Counted from the first letter of the stretch, positions 44,765-53,894 are shown. The stretch is DNA of 64,000 nt from Brucella rhizosphaerae (GCF_002252475.1 NZ_NNRK01000017.1:62001-126000), one strand, 5' to 3'. The notes: generated from the sequence alone by a model not told the origin. Numbers and translations are program-made.

Positions 44765-45027
44765 TTGTATGATGGCAATGGCATTCGAGAAGCACTTCTT
44801 GGCAGTAGTACCAAGCCTGTCATTTCGTCCAAAGCGAACTGCAAAAAAACGCTATCTGCGACTTCCAAGCTTACAAAGATCGTAACCGCGTCGAACGTGT
44901 ATTCAACAGAATAAAGCAATTCTGTCGCATTGCCACTCAATATGACAAAACCAGAAAATCTTTCGAGGCAGTCCTAGCTATTGCGGCCGTAAAAATATGG
45001 TTGCATGACTTTGCCAGCAGGGTCTAA
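44765..45027 (+). pseudogene. IS5-family transposase remnant (C-terminal part, frameshifted)
   Basis: Two frames join into an IS5 (IS427-like) transposase end. The first reads YDGNGIREALLGSSTKPVIS then SKANCKK; after the seven-A run at 44843-44849 the frame changes to DFQAYKDRNRVERVF then NRIKQFCRIATQYDK and ends at TAA 45025. The DRNRVERVFNRIKQF block is the family's C-terminal catalytic region. The N-terminal two thirds and clear terminal repeats are absent, and upstream frames hold stops, so it is dead. It marks a former mobile element between the SigF module and the amine island. Confidence 0.8.
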
Positions 45028-45320
45028 CATAACAAATGCGTTGACGGTAGATTCGGAAAAAACTCGGAAAGTATTTAAGAATTATACTGTGAACTATTCA
45101 TTATTATTTTTAATTTACTTTTATCAAATGATTGAATTGTTGCTGATCGGGTCAATCAATTCGTTTCTAACGCTGCTTTGCACAACCATCACCTTACAAT
45201 CTGGATCAAACTGAGTTGGAGTATAGCTCTATCCAGCGGGAAAGCTGTCCATTTCCCATTTTATACGAGCCTATGATAAGTTTGCTCTTTCATTGATAAG
45301 ATGGGCAGCCGAGCGCTAGT

Positions 45321-45983
45321 TTATTGAAAGAGATCCGGCCGGTGAAGTAATTCCATTCTGGTTCGGCGTATATGTCCACCGAGGATCAGGCCAGCATGAG
45401 TAGCGTCTTTTCTTTTAAGTGCGTCAACTAACAGCCAATGCTCGTGGTGAACAGCCGATCGGTCGTTCAATTCCACTGAAAGCGCATATGCTCTCCGATA
45501 TTGTTGGGTTGAGTTCCAGAATTGTCGTATCATTTGAAGCAGGGTGAGCATTCTGGCACCCTGATAGCTTAGCAAATGAAACTCACGGTCGAGATGAAGG
45601 AACTCATCAATGTCCTGGGCATCTCTGATCTCTGTGACGAGCTCTTCAAGCCTGGTTAATGTTGCATCGGAGAGATTTTGACAGCTTTCTCTCAGAGCCA
45701 GCGGTTCCAGTTGTTCGCGGATCTTGTAGATTTCCACACATTCCGATTGATCAAGTTTGGAGACCCAGGCTCCGCTGTTGGGAACAAGCGTAATCAACCC
45801 CTCGCTTTCCAGCTGACGTAGGGCCTCGCGTATTGGAATGCGGCTGGCATTATAGGTAGACGCAAGGGCTTCCTGCCTTAGACGGCTGCCGGGCTTTAAC
45901 TCGCCCTTTAAAATAGCGTCACGCATCGCATCAGTTATGCGATTACTGGCAACTGCCGATGACGTTTGATTTTCAGTGAGCAT
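45321..45983 (-). CDS. GntR-family regulator, FCD domain (amine island, first)
   Basis: 220 residues: winged helix about 15-75 (LRQEALASTYNASRIPIREALRQLESEGLITLVPNSGAWVS) and an FCD domain about 85-210 with the His residues of the metal/ligand site (REFHLLSY, HHEHWLL). GGAGC before the ATG. It lies 51 bp after the VOC gene on the same strand and near the operator-like sites in front of the fold IV transaminase, so it is one of two candidates to bind the AATTGGATACAT motif. Confidence 0.88.
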   Translation of the reverse strand: MLTENQTSSAVASNRITDAMRDAILKGELKPGSRLRQEALASTYNASRIPIREALRQLESEGLITLVPNSGAWVSKLDQSECVEIYKIREQLEPLALRESCQNLSDATLTRLEELVTEIRDAQDIDEFLHLDREFHLLSYQGARMLTLLQMIRQFWNSTQQYRRAYALSVELNDRSAVHHEHWLLVDALKRKDATHAGLILGGHIRRTRMELLHRPDLFQ

Positions 45984-46034
45984 TAAAAAGCTCCGCGCCT
46001 ATGACTTTAGATTCTGATTGATAACTATATAAGT

Positions 46035-46577
46035 TTATCTAGCCGGTTCAACGGGGGACCATAGATGCCTCACAGTGTCTTTTTCGTAAGCTTTTCCGCT
46101 AGGGAAAGAGACAAGCTCGAGCTGCATACCCCAAGGGGTTAGAAAATAGATCCATGTTTGCCCCGCACTTGGCCCCATTTCGCGAACCACTGGATCTCCG
46201 AGCATTCGAATTTTTTTGCTACGCAAGTAGTCTGTTGCCGTTTGGATATCATCTACATAAAACGCCAGATGATGGCCTCCGACGTCGCTGTTTCGAGGTT
46301 GTTGAACGCTTTGATCTGGTGCGGTGTATTCAAAAATCTCGAAATTGGAACCGTATCCGCAACGTAGAAATGCGAGTTGTTTCATTATTGTTCGTGGATG
46401 AACGTTTAATTGCCGTTCCATCCAGTCGTCGTCTGACTGAAATGGCCCCAGCTTATAAAATAATTCGCACCCCAAGATTTCTGTAAAGAAGTCGATGGCC
46501 TCTTCTAGGTTGGGCACTGTAAAGCCAACGTGCTCCATCCCGCGCATTCCAGGAAATTTGTTCGTTTCCATGGGCAT
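46035..46577 (-). CDS. VOC-family (glyoxalase-like) protein
   Basis: 180 residues with a duplicated beta-alpha-beta-beta-beta fold. Likely metal ligands are His in MEHVGFTV, His in GHHLAFYV and Glu in MQLELVSF. Members include glyoxalases, epimerases such as methylmalonyl-CoA epimerase, and extradiol dioxygenases, so the reaction cannot be named. GAGGGGGAGAA precedes the ATG. It is divergent from the fold IV transaminase, sharing an intergenic region with an AATTGGATACAT copy and an ATTG-TATT-CAAT dyad, and presumably acts in the same pathway. Confidence 0.82.
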   Translation of the reverse strand: MPMETNKFPGMRGMEHVGFTVPNLEEAIDFFTEILGCELFYKLGPFQSDDDWMERQLNVHPRTIMKQLAFLRCGYGSNFEIFEYTAPDQSVQQPRNSDVGGHHLAFYVDDIQTATDYLRSKKIRMLGDPVVREMGPSAGQTWIYFLTPWGMQLELVSFPSGKAYEKDTVRHLWSPVEPAR

Positions 46578-46608
46578 TTCTCCCCCTCAGTAAAATAGTC
46601 TTTAGATA

Positions 46609-46620
46609 ATTGTATTCAAT
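46609..46620. promoter_or_regulatory. GntR-type dyad in the VOC/transaminase divergent region
   Basis: ATTG-TATT-CAAT, an inverted repeat of the size and style of GntR/FCD operators, 32 bp from the VOC start. Related to, but not identical with, the 12-bp motif of this island. Confidence 0.35.
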
Positions 46621-46671
46621 ATGACGATTCTAATAGCATTAATCTAGATATAAACCTCAGTTTATGCAAAT

Positions 46672-46683
46672 ATGTATCCAATT
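46672..46683 (-). promoter_or_regulatory. Shared island motif AATTGGATACAT, copy 1
   Basis: Reads ATGTATCCAATT on the + strand, the exact complement of AATTGGATACAT, 80 bp before the fold IV transaminase start. One of four exact copies in intergenic DNA of the island (see 51325, 53895, 53960). Confidence 0.65.
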
Positions 46684-46762
46684 AATGATTTTGATCGTCA
46701 TTGATATTAAACACACGCAGCGCTTTCACGTGGCGTCAAACGATAAACATATAGGGGAAATC

Positions 46763-47680
46763 ATGAACATCACGAGCTATGATCCAAAAGACGGGATTGC
46801 CTTTATGCATGGAGAATATGTGCCGTTGAAGCAGGCTTGCATCCCCATTACCGATCGCGGTTTTGTTCGGTCAGATGCCACTTACGACGTGACGCATGTC
46901 TGGAATGGCCATTTTTTCAGGCTTGAGGATTATATAGAGCGCTTCCATCAATCGATGGAGGGCCTGCGCATGAAACTTCCCTATAGCAACACTGAAATTG
47001 CCGAAATTCTGCATGAGTTGGTTCGTCGTTCTGGATTGAAGAACGCTTATGTGCAAATGACCTGCACACGCGGAGTACCCAAACCCGGTTCGCGCGACCC
47101 CCGGGAATGTGAAAACCGCTTTTATGCGTTTGCTCAGCCATTTGTCTGGATCGCCAACGATGAACAACGCGCCAATGGCCTGAGCATGATTGTATCTTCC
47201 GTCCGGAGAATTCCCCCGGAATCGGTTGACCCTCGTATCAAGAATTTTCACTGGCTTGATCTCACGATGGGAATATTTGAGGCTTATGATAAGGATGCGG
47301 TTGTCTCCGTGCTCACCGATGGCCAGGGGAACCTTACCGAAGGGGCCGGATTCAATATTTTCCTTGTTAAAGATGGCAAGCTTGCCACGCCCGATAAAGG
47401 TATTTTTGAAGGTATGACACGACGCACGGTTATTGAGCTCGCACAAGAGGTTGAACTCGATGTTGAGGTTCGCCCTGTGAAAGTTGAAGAACTGGAACAC
47501 GCTGACGAGATTTTTATAACGTCGACTGCGGGTGGTATTATGCCGGTCACGAAAGTAGATGGCCAGATATATGGCAATGGGAAACCCGGGCCGATCACGG
47601 CGAAGGTTTATGAACTATACTGGGGCAAGCATGATGCCTTGTGGCGGTCGGATGAAGTTATCTATGCGGAACAAATTTAA
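46763..47680 (+). CDS. Fold type IV aminotransferase, (R)-amine transaminase-like
   Basis: 305 residues of the branched-chain/D-amino-acid transaminase family. PLP lysine is Lys160 in RIKNFHW. The stretches TDRGFVRSDATYDV, GHFFRLEDYIERF, RRIPPESVDPRIKNFHW, LTEGAGFNIFLVKDG and TSTAGGIMPVT follow fungal (R)-selective omega-transaminases closely, better than BCAT or D-alanine transaminase patterns (compared from memory). It would deaminate a chiral amine or D-type amino group using pyruvate. AGGGGAAA two bases before ATG 46763 sets the start; the earlier ATG 46664 lies in the operator region. Divergent from the VOC gene. Confidence 0.85.
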   Translation: MNITSYDPKDGIAFMHGEYVPLKQACIPITDRGFVRSDATYDVTHVWNGHFFRLEDYIERFHQSMEGLRMKLPYSNTEIAEILHELVRRSGLKNAYVQMTCTRGVPKPGSRDPRECENRFYAFAQPFVWIANDEQRANGLSMIVSSVRRIPPESVDPRIKNFHWLDLTMGIFEAYDKDAVVSVLTDGQGNLTEGAGFNIFLVKDGKLATPDKGIFEGMTRRTVIELAQEVELDVEVRPVKVEELEHADEIFITSTAGGIMPVTKVDGQIYGNGKPGPITAKVYELYWGKHDALWRSDEVIYAEQI

Positions 47681-47704
47681 GCGACACAAAAATTTTTGAT
47701 AAGG

Positions 47705-47729
47705 AAAGGCGGCACTTGTGCCGCCTTTT
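47705..47729. terminator. Convergent terminator
   Basis: AAAGGCGGCA (47705-47714) pairs with TGCCGCCTTT (47719-47728), followed by TTA; between the fold IV transaminase and the converging E2 gene. Confidence 0.85.
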
Positions 47730-47748
47730 ATTGAGCGTAATATTAAAA

Positions 47749-49011
47749 CTAGACTAGCAATGTTAGGGGCTGCTCCAGCGCAGACTTGAATACTTTAAAG
47801 AAGTCCCCAGCCAATGCTCCATCAATTGCCCGATGGTCGACCGACAAAACGCAGGTTACACAATTGGCGGCAACCAACTCGTCACTTTTGCATACAACTC
47901 GACGTTCAACCGCTCCAACTGCCAGGATCATGCTCTGTGGAGGATTGATAATGGCTGAGAATTCACTCACGCCATACATTCCGAGATTGGAAATTGAAGC
48001 ACTTCCCCCTTCAAATTCTGAAGGGGATAGTTTCCCACTGCGCGCTTTCATTGCAAGAGAACGCACCTCGGAAGAAATGGCGCTCAGACTTTTTCTGTCG
48101 GCGTTCCGGACAATAGGCGTAATCAGACCACCATCCGTGGCTACTGCGACAGCAATATCTACCTGTGTCAACGCAATCATTGCGTCGTCATTCCAAACGA
48201 TGTTTGCCTGTGGTGTCTGCGCCAATGCATAAGCGAAAGCTTTAATCATGAAGTCGTTTATTGAAATCTTTTCCGCTATTCCGGAGGCGTTAATTCGCGT
48301 GCGTAATTCCAGAATGTCGTCAACGACGCATTCAGTTCGCAAGTAAAAATGTGGTATCGTGGCTTTGGATTGACTGAGACGACGCGCTATGGCCTTGCGC
48401 ATAGGGCTGTGCGGAATTCGTTCTCCATCGATGGCGAATGATATCGCGTTAATTGCATCGAACTTTGAGATAGTCGACGCTGGGGTTACGACTTGCTTTT
48501 TCTTCAACTCGCGTTCGATATCAATCCGCACGATTCGTCCGCGTGGACCACTTCCCTCTAAACCGTCGAAATCAAGGCCATTCGCTCGTGCGAGTCTTCG
48601 GGCGAGAGGAGATGCCTTTGTTCGAAGTTCTTGTTCTGTGATATTCTCTTGCTGTGCAACTGGATTTGAATTGAATTCTCTGTTTATGCTTTCTCCTCGG
48701 GCAGTTTGTTTGGCGTCAGTTGGTATTGCTATGCTGGTTGATCTGAGGTTGAAATTTGCATAATCGTCTTTGTTAGCAAACAGGATGCCAAGAGTTGAAC
48801 CAACAGGCACATTTTCCTCGCGGTCCAAAAATGTGACTCCCCCGAGAATGCCGGATACTGGCGCCTCCAGTTCCATTGTCGCTTTGTCTATTTCGATTTC
48901 GGCGATGACTTCCTGTTTTTCCACCGCATCGCCGTCCCGCTTTAACCAGCGCGCCAACGTTCCGCTCTCCATGCCAGCGGAGAGGGACGGAAGTTTGATT
49001 TCATGTGGCAT
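47749..49011 (-). CDS. Dihydrolipoamide acyltransferase (E2) of a 2-oxoacid/acetoin-type dehydrogenase
   Basis: 420 residues. One lipoyl domain (about 1-80) with the lipoylated Lys43 in EIDKATME, a peripheral-subunit-binding domain (about 131-167, SPLARRLARANGLDFDGLEGSGPRGRI) and the catalytic acyltransferase core (about 190-420) with the active site HRAIDG near 390. It takes the acyl group from E1 and passes it to CoA. AAGGA before ATG 49011 is chosen over the ATG at 49074. Follows the fused E1 gene by about 80 bp on the same strand. No E3 gene is seen, so the housekeeping lipoamide dehydrogenase is presumably shared. Confidence 0.9.
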   Translation of the reverse strand: MPHEIKLPSLSAGMESGTLARWLKRDGDAVEKQEVIAEIEIDKATMELEAPVSGILGGVTFLDREENVPVGSTLGILFANKDDYANFNLRSTSIAIPTDAKQTARGESINREFNSNPVAQQENITEQELRTKASPLARRLARANGLDFDGLEGSGPRGRIVRIDIERELKKKQVVTPASTISKFDAINAISFAIDGERIPHSPMRKAIARRLSQSKATIPHFYLRTECVVDDILELRTRINASGIAEKISINDFMIKAFAYALAQTPQANIVWNDDAMIALTQVDIAVAVATDGGLITPIVRNADRKSLSAISSEVRSLAMKARSGKLSPSEFEGGSASISNLGMYGVSEFSAIINPPQSMILAVGAVERRVVCKSDELVAANCVTCVLSVDHRAIDGALAGDFFKVFKSALEQPLTLLV

Positions 49012-49091
49012 CGGTCGGTCCTTCTGATCGGAATATGCGTTAAAGCAAATGGTTGGATCATTGATCTCGTTCAATCAGATCGGAAAGCGCG

Positions 49092-51272
49092 CTAAATCGG
49101 GAGGCCCTGTGCGCTCATCGCGTTGCGCAAACCGTCAGCCACATCTGCCGGACGCGCGCAGGCCGCGGCTTCCAGGACCTTGGAAATGCTTGGAGATGCT
49201 TCACCGCCATGTACGCGAGCAACGGGTTGATCCAGCCAGTCAAAGCAGCGATTTTGTATCTCGCCGGCAAGAAGTCCGCCATAAGATGTACCAAGTGCCC
49301 CTTGTTCTACTATCAGTACATTTCCAGTTTTGCGAACCGAAGCTTCGATTGTCTCCCAGTCGATCCCTGCACGATCAAGTGACCGAAGATCGATGACTTC
49401 CGCATCGATTCCAAGTTTTTCTACTTCTTCCAATACAACATGGACCATGTTGAGATAGCTCACGACTGTAAGCTTATCGCCGCATCGCACGATTTTTGCC
49501 TTGCCCAGTTCAATGAAGTAGTCAAAGTTTTTCTGAGGGGTCGGGCCGGTTGCTACATATAGGTCGACATGTTCAATGACGAGGACTGGATCCTGGCATT
49601 TTAAAGCGGAATTCATGAGGCCGACATAATCAAAAGGAGTCGAGGGGGCGATAATTCGCCAGCCGGGTGAGGTGGCAAATATACCTGCTGGATCCATCAA
49701 ATGTTGGGATCCATAACCTGATCCCATAGCCACTTTTGTTCTCAGAACAAGCGGCACATTGGTGTCTCCGCCAAACATGTGCCGTGCTTTTCCGATTTGA
49801 TTGAATACCTGATCTGCTGCGACCCACATGAAGTCTGGATACATAAATTCTACGACTGGTCGAACGCGACCGTCCATGGCCATTCCTCCGGCAACACCAG
49901 TGAAGGCGTTTTCGCTGATTGGGGTGCCTAAAATTCGTTTTGGAAACAGTGCAGGTAATCCGCGCGTTGCTCCATTGGTTCCACCTTTCAGACGATGGAT
50001 ATCTTCCCCGAGAATGACGATGCGATCGTCTTGCTCCATTCGTCGCTGCATTACGAAGGATACAGCATCGATAAATTTGCCTTGCGTAACTGTCCCTTCA
50101 AAGCTCTCCAGTTCATCGTATTGAACATTGGAGAATTCGGATAAGTCACCGCGAATGCCGAAGTCCCGAAAGCTTTCTTCTGGCCACAAGGATGAGATAA
50201 TGGTCCTTTTGCCATCAATGTTTTCTGTTAGCTCTGACGTGACATCTTCCATTAGTTGTCGCGCGCGCACACGTAATTCCCTGATTGCTGTCTCACTCAG
50301 AATTTGCCGCTCTTGCAGTTCACTTTCCAGCCGCTTTATGGGGTCGCGTTGCTGCCACTCGGCTTCTTCGGCTTTGTCTCTATAACCAAATGCCGAACCG
50401 GGCAGGGGTCCGTTCTGGTGAAAATATCGATAGACGTCTGCCTCAATAATCGTAGGGCCATCTCCATTGCGCATATGTTTGATGGCCGCTTCACTTGCAA
50501 GCATGACCGCGAGAGGGTCCATACCGTCAACGTTCCAAGCTGGAATGTTGAATGCCAAGCCGCGCGCAGACAGACGTGGTTCAGCCGTTACCTCATCGAT
50601 ATGGGTAGAAACTGCATAGCGATTGTTCTCAATGAAAAAGCAAAGAGGCAGCTTCCATGCGGCTGCGAGGTTCATAGTTTCAAGAACAGATCCGATATTG
50701 ATGGCACCATCGCCAAAATAGGTAAAAACGACATCGTCAGTGCCTGCATTTTTATGCGCCCAGGCCGCACCCGCTGCAAGAGGAACACCCCCACCTACAA
50801 TTGCATTGGTTCCAAGATTACCTGCATCTGACCAGCGCAAATGCATGGACCCTCCGCGTCCTTTGCAAAACCCCTGTGCCAGCCCCATGATTTCGGCCAG
50901 TGATTTTTGTGCAAGATCACGGATTCCGTTAGAGAACTCTGAATTGACGAGCATGCCTTCGGGTTCGACATAACGAATAGACTTTGCGAGAAACTGATGG
51001 TGGGCGCGGTGAGAGCCGTTGATCTGATCTCCGGCCCGCATCAAAAGCGCCGAACCAACTGCGCCGCCCTCCTGACCAATGGCCGAATGTGCAGGTCCAT
51101 GTACAAGCCCCGAACCTGCCAGTTCCAATACCTTTTCTTCAAAAGCCCGAATAAGGTGCGTTGAAACAAGCATGGTTTGAAGCTGTGAAGGATCAGCATT
51201 TGCCCAGTCGTCCGGGGTTGTAGTCAAATTGACCCAAAGGCTGGCCGGATTGAGAGTTGTGAGATTTGGCAT
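49092..51272 (-). CDS. Fused E1 alpha-beta subunit of a thiamine diphosphate dehydrogenase
   Basis: 726 residues joining both E1 chains: alpha part (about 1-345) with the ThDP motif GDGAINIGSVLETMNLAA...FIENN, and beta part (about 400-726) with GEDIHRLKGGT and the strand-rich transketolase C-terminal domain. Such fusions occur among branched-chain, pyruvate and acetoin dehydrogenase E1 proteins; which keto substrate is used is not readable. GGGAGGACAC precedes the ATG. An AATTGGATACAT copy lies 53 bp upstream, linking it to the transaminase and transporter units. It should act on a 2-oxo acid or acetoin-like product of amine deamination. Confidence 0.9.
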   Translation of the reverse strand: MPNLTTLNPASLWVNLTTTPDDWANADPSQLQTMLVSTHLIRAFEEKVLELAGSGLVHGPAHSAIGQEGGAVGSALLMRAGDQINGSHRAHHQFLAKSIRYVEPEGMLVNSEFSNGIRDLAQKSLAEIMGLAQGFCKGRGGSMHLRWSDAGNLGTNAIVGGGVPLAAGAAWAHKNAGTDDVVFTYFGDGAINIGSVLETMNLAAAWKLPLCFFIENNRYAVSTHIDEVTAEPRLSARGLAFNIPAWNVDGMDPLAVMLASEAAIKHMRNGDGPTIIEADVYRYFHQNGPLPGSAFGYRDKAEEAEWQQRDPIKRLESELQERQILSETAIRELRVRARQLMEDVTSELTENIDGKRTIISSLWPEESFRDFGIRGDLSEFSNVQYDELESFEGTVTQGKFIDAVSFVMQRRMEQDDRIVILGEDIHRLKGGTNGATRGLPALFPKRILGTPISENAFTGVAGGMAMDGRVRPVVEFMYPDFMWVAADQVFNQIGKARHMFGGDTNVPLVLRTKVAMGSGYGSQHLMDPAGIFATSPGWRIIAPSTPFDYVGLMNSALKCQDPVLVIEHVDLYVATGPTPQKNFDYFIELGKAKIVRCGDKLTVVSYLNMVHVVLEEVEKLGIDAEVIDLRSLDRAGIDWETIEASVRKTGNVLIVEQGALGTSYGGLLAGEIQNRCFDWLDQPVARVHGGEASPSISKVLEAAACARPADVADGLRNAMSAQGLPI

Positions 51273-51324
51273 GTGTCCTCCCGTTTACCCTAAAGGGATG
51301 GAAGTCAGCTGCGACTTCTCCATC

Positions 51325-51336
51325 AATTGGATACAT
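51325..51336 (+). promoter_or_regulatory. Shared island motif AATTGGATACAT, copy 2
   Basis: Exact copy 53 bp upstream of the E1 start. Confidence 0.65.
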
Positions 51337-51495
51337 TTCATGAAATTCAGGTCGGTTCAAGTGTAATTTTTCGATGCTAAAAATCATAGTAAATTCATGA
51401 GGTTGCAATTATAATTAAGGAAAACAATAAGATACTAATAAATTCTCGAAAGGTTTCCGAAATTCTGAAGCGCGGGTTAAAATAATAATTTCTAT

Positions 51496-51507
51496 AATGT
51501 ATACATT
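51496..51507. promoter_or_regulatory. Perfect palindrome AATGTATACATT
   Basis: Twelve-base perfect dyad in the 295-bp gap between the E1 start and the end of the second gntR gene. Its half-site ATACATT is shared with the island motif, so it may be a symmetric version of the same operator. Confidence 0.45.
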
Positions 51508-51567
51508 CTAATGAGTTTGGGTAGTTGTAAGTGGCCTTGGTGCAGGCAGCCTGGATTTTCGTGGCAG

Positions 51568-52242
51568 TCAGTTTTTCAGAAGGACTTCAATTCGAGCAAG
51601 GATGAGTTCACTGGCATCCAGTATGTCTTTGGCAATGGCTGCTTCAGCGGCATCGGCGTCTTTTGCTTCAAGTGCTTTCATGACGACGTAATGATCATCA
51701 ATCATTAATCGCCCACCATGTTCATAAGCACCTGCGATAAGGGGCCCCATCCGTAACCAGAGTTTACCGAGGATCAGGGATAGTGATTGCATTTGGGCAA
51801 TTTCCGCAAAGGCATAATGAAATTGCTGATTGCACTCCAATGCGTCCTGCCAGCGCTGTTCTTTAAGTGCAGCCTCATTTTTTTCTATCAGAACCCACAG
51901 TCGTTCAATATCTTTGGTTGTTGCTTTGGCTGTTGCATTGCGAACTGCGAGACCTTCGAGACGCACGCGAATGTCGCGGATTTCGCAATATTGCTCGGGG
52001 GTCAATACTGGCACGCGAACTTCGCGCGGGGTTTTTTGAATGAGCGCATTATCCTGGATAAGCCGTAGAATAGCGTCCCGCACCGGCGTGACCGATGTGC
52101 CAAGGGAGGTGGAAAGGTCGCGTATCGTAAGGCGGGTGCCGGGTGCAAATTTGCCGCCGACTATATTTTCGGAGATTTTGCGATAAACGACTTCGCCCAA
52201 ATTCTCGCGTTCCAAAGTTTGTAGTGCAGAAATATCGTGCAT
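51568..52242 (-). CDS. GntR-family regulator, FCD domain (amine island, second)
   Basis: 224 residues, winged helix at about 18-80 (LTIRDLSTSLGTSVTPVRDAILRLIQDNALIQ) and a helical FCD domain (about 85-215, with NQQFHYAFAE and DDHYVVMKAL). GGGAG lies upstream of the ATG. Divergent from the class III transaminase gene and upstream, on the same strand, of the E1-E2 unit. With the gntR at 45321 it makes two regulators for one island; either may bind the shared 12-mer. Confidence 0.88.
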   Translation of the reverse strand: MHDISALQTLERENLGEVVYRKISENIVGGKFAPGTRLTIRDLSTSLGTSVTPVRDAILRLIQDNALIQKTPREVRVPVLTPEQYCEIRDIRVRLEGLAVRNATAKATTKDIERLWVLIEKNEAALKEQRWQDALECNQQFHYAFAEIAQMQSLSLILGKLWLRMGPLIAGAYEHGGRLMIDDHYVVMKALEAKDADAAEAAIAKDILDASELILARIEVLLKN

Positions 52243-52451
52243 TGCGGGCGCTCCCTAAAGTCGATCTCATATCAATTTGCAATATGATGCATCAAACATG
52301 TTGCATGTAATATCGTTTGTATGTAGCTTTGTACCAACGGTCAATCAGCTTCCGTTATCTCCGTGATGAGGGGAATAGCATCACCGCTTATAACTGCCAT
52401 TTCTTATGTGAGGCTGGGACAACCGGCCCGTTTTATTGAAGGTAGAACTCA

Positions 52452-53819
52452 ATGACCAATCAGCCGAATTCCGTTGAAGCACGCGATATACAGTATCATT
52501 TTCATTCTAACACCAATGCCAGGCGTCATGAAGAAATTGGGCCCGTCGTTATTGAAAAAGGCGATGGAATCTATGTCGAGGACAATAATGGTCGGCGATA
52601 TATTGAAGCTATGGCGGGTTTGTGGAGCGTCGGTGTCGGTTTCTCGGAACAGCGTCTGGTTGATGCAGCATGCAAGCAAATGCAGAAGTTGCCTTATTCA
52701 CATACATTCACGCATCGCTCTCATGCTCCGGTAATCGAGCTCGCGGAAAAGCTCATCAGTATTGCCCCTGTTCCTATGAGCAAAGCTTACTTTACGAATT
52801 CCGGCTCGGAGGCCAATGATACGATTATTAAGATGCTCTGGTTTCGCTCGAATGCCTTGGGGCAGCCGCAGCGTACCAAGATCATCGGTCGGAAGCGAGG
52901 CTATCATGGTGTGACCATTGCGTCAGCGAGTGCAACAGGACTGCCGGTCAATCATGTGTCGTTCAATCTGCCTCTGCCTGGCTTCTTGCATACGACTTGC
53001 CCGCATTACTATCGGGATGCTTTTCCGGGTGAAACAGTAGAAGAATTCACCACCCGTCTGGCGCAGGAGCTGGAAGATATGATCCTGGCAGAAGGCCCGG
53101 ATACCGTAGCCGCTTTTATTGGCGAGCCGGTAATGGGAGCTGGCGGTGTTGTCGTTCCTCCGGTTGGCTATTGGGAGAAAATTCAGGCAGTTCTCAATAA
53201 ATATGACATTTTGCTGATTGCAGATGAAGTGATTTGCGGCTTTGGCAGAACCGGTAACATGTTCGGTTCCCAGACATTCAATATCAAACCAGATATTATG
53301 ACGCTTTCCAAGCAAATCTCGTCATCTTACCTGCCCATTTCTGCGTTCATGTTCAACGATCGTGTTTATCAGCCTGTCGCGGATGAGAGTGCGCGTCTGG
53401 GTGTTTTCGGGCATGGATACACTGGGTCTGGACATCCGGTTGCTGCCGCTGTCGCTGTCGAAAATCTTAAAATCATCGAAGAGCGTAACCTTGTGGCAAA
53501 TGCGCGAGATACGGGTGCTTACATGCTGGAGCGCCTTGGCGAGCTTTCAGACCACCCATTGGTTGGTGAAGTGCGTGGCGTGGGTCTTATCGCCGCCATC
53601 GAACTTGTTGCCGATAAGCAAACGAAGCAGCCTCATGAGAAGGTCGGAGCGCTCGGAAGTATGGCAAATGCCGCTATGTTCAACAATGGGGTTATCACTC
53701 GCAATATGGGTGATGCGATAGCCTTTTGTCCACCCATGATCATAACACCAGCCCAGGTAGATGATGTGATTGCGGTGACGAAAAAATCTCTCGATGAGGT
53801 CCTTGCATCTGTAAAATAA
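52452..53819 (+). CDS. Class III (fold type I) omega-aminotransferase
   Basis: 455 residues, the length of beta-alanine/omega-amino acid:pyruvate transaminases. PLP phosphate motif NSGSEAND (116-123), aromatic ring stacking in RGYHG (149-153), DEVICGFGRTG (258-268) and the Schiff-base lysine Lys287 in TLSKQIS. It should move a terminal amino group, e.g. of an omega-amino acid or diamine, to pyruvate, giving an aldehyde. With HyuAB and the aldehyde dehydrogenase it makes a plausible lactam or omega-amino acid route. It is monocistronic, ending in a hairpin at 53845. Confidence 0.92.
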   Translation: MTNQPNSVEARDIQYHFHSNTNARRHEEIGPVVIEKGDGIYVEDNNGRRYIEAMAGLWSVGVGFSEQRLVDAACKQMQKLPYSHTFTHRSHAPVIELAEKLISIAPVPMSKAYFTNSGSEANDTIIKMLWFRSNALGQPQRTKIIGRKRGYHGVTIASASATGLPVNHVSFNLPLPGFLHTTCPHYYRDAFPGETVEEFTTRLAQELEDMILAEGPDTVAAFIGEPVMGAGGVVVPPVGYWEKIQAVLNKYDILLIADEVICGFGRTGNMFGSQTFNIKPDIMTLSKQISSSYLPISAFMFNDRVYQPVADESARLGVFGHGYTGSGHPVAAAVAVENLKIIEERNLVANARDTGAYMLERLGELSDHPLVGEVRGVGLIAAIELVADKQTKQPHEKVGALGSMANAAMFNNGVITRNMGDAIAFCPPMIITPAQVDDVIAVTKKSLDEVLASVK

Positions 53820-53844
53820 CGTCCGGGTCCTGACGCATGATATC

Positions 53845-53870
53845 CGTCGGAGTTTTTGTTGACTCCGACG
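53845..53870 (+). terminator. Terminator of the class III aminotransferase gene
   Basis: CGTCGGAGT (53845-53853) pairs with ACTCCGACG (53862-53870), loop rich in T; 25 bp after the stop. Confidence 0.7.
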
Positions 53871-53894
53871 AGGAATATTCTACCGAAAGGTCAA

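Noticed and set aside
45005..45214. 69-codon frame after the transposase remnant
   Set aside because: It begins inside the dead transposase end and then runs through AT-rich DNA; no ribosome site.
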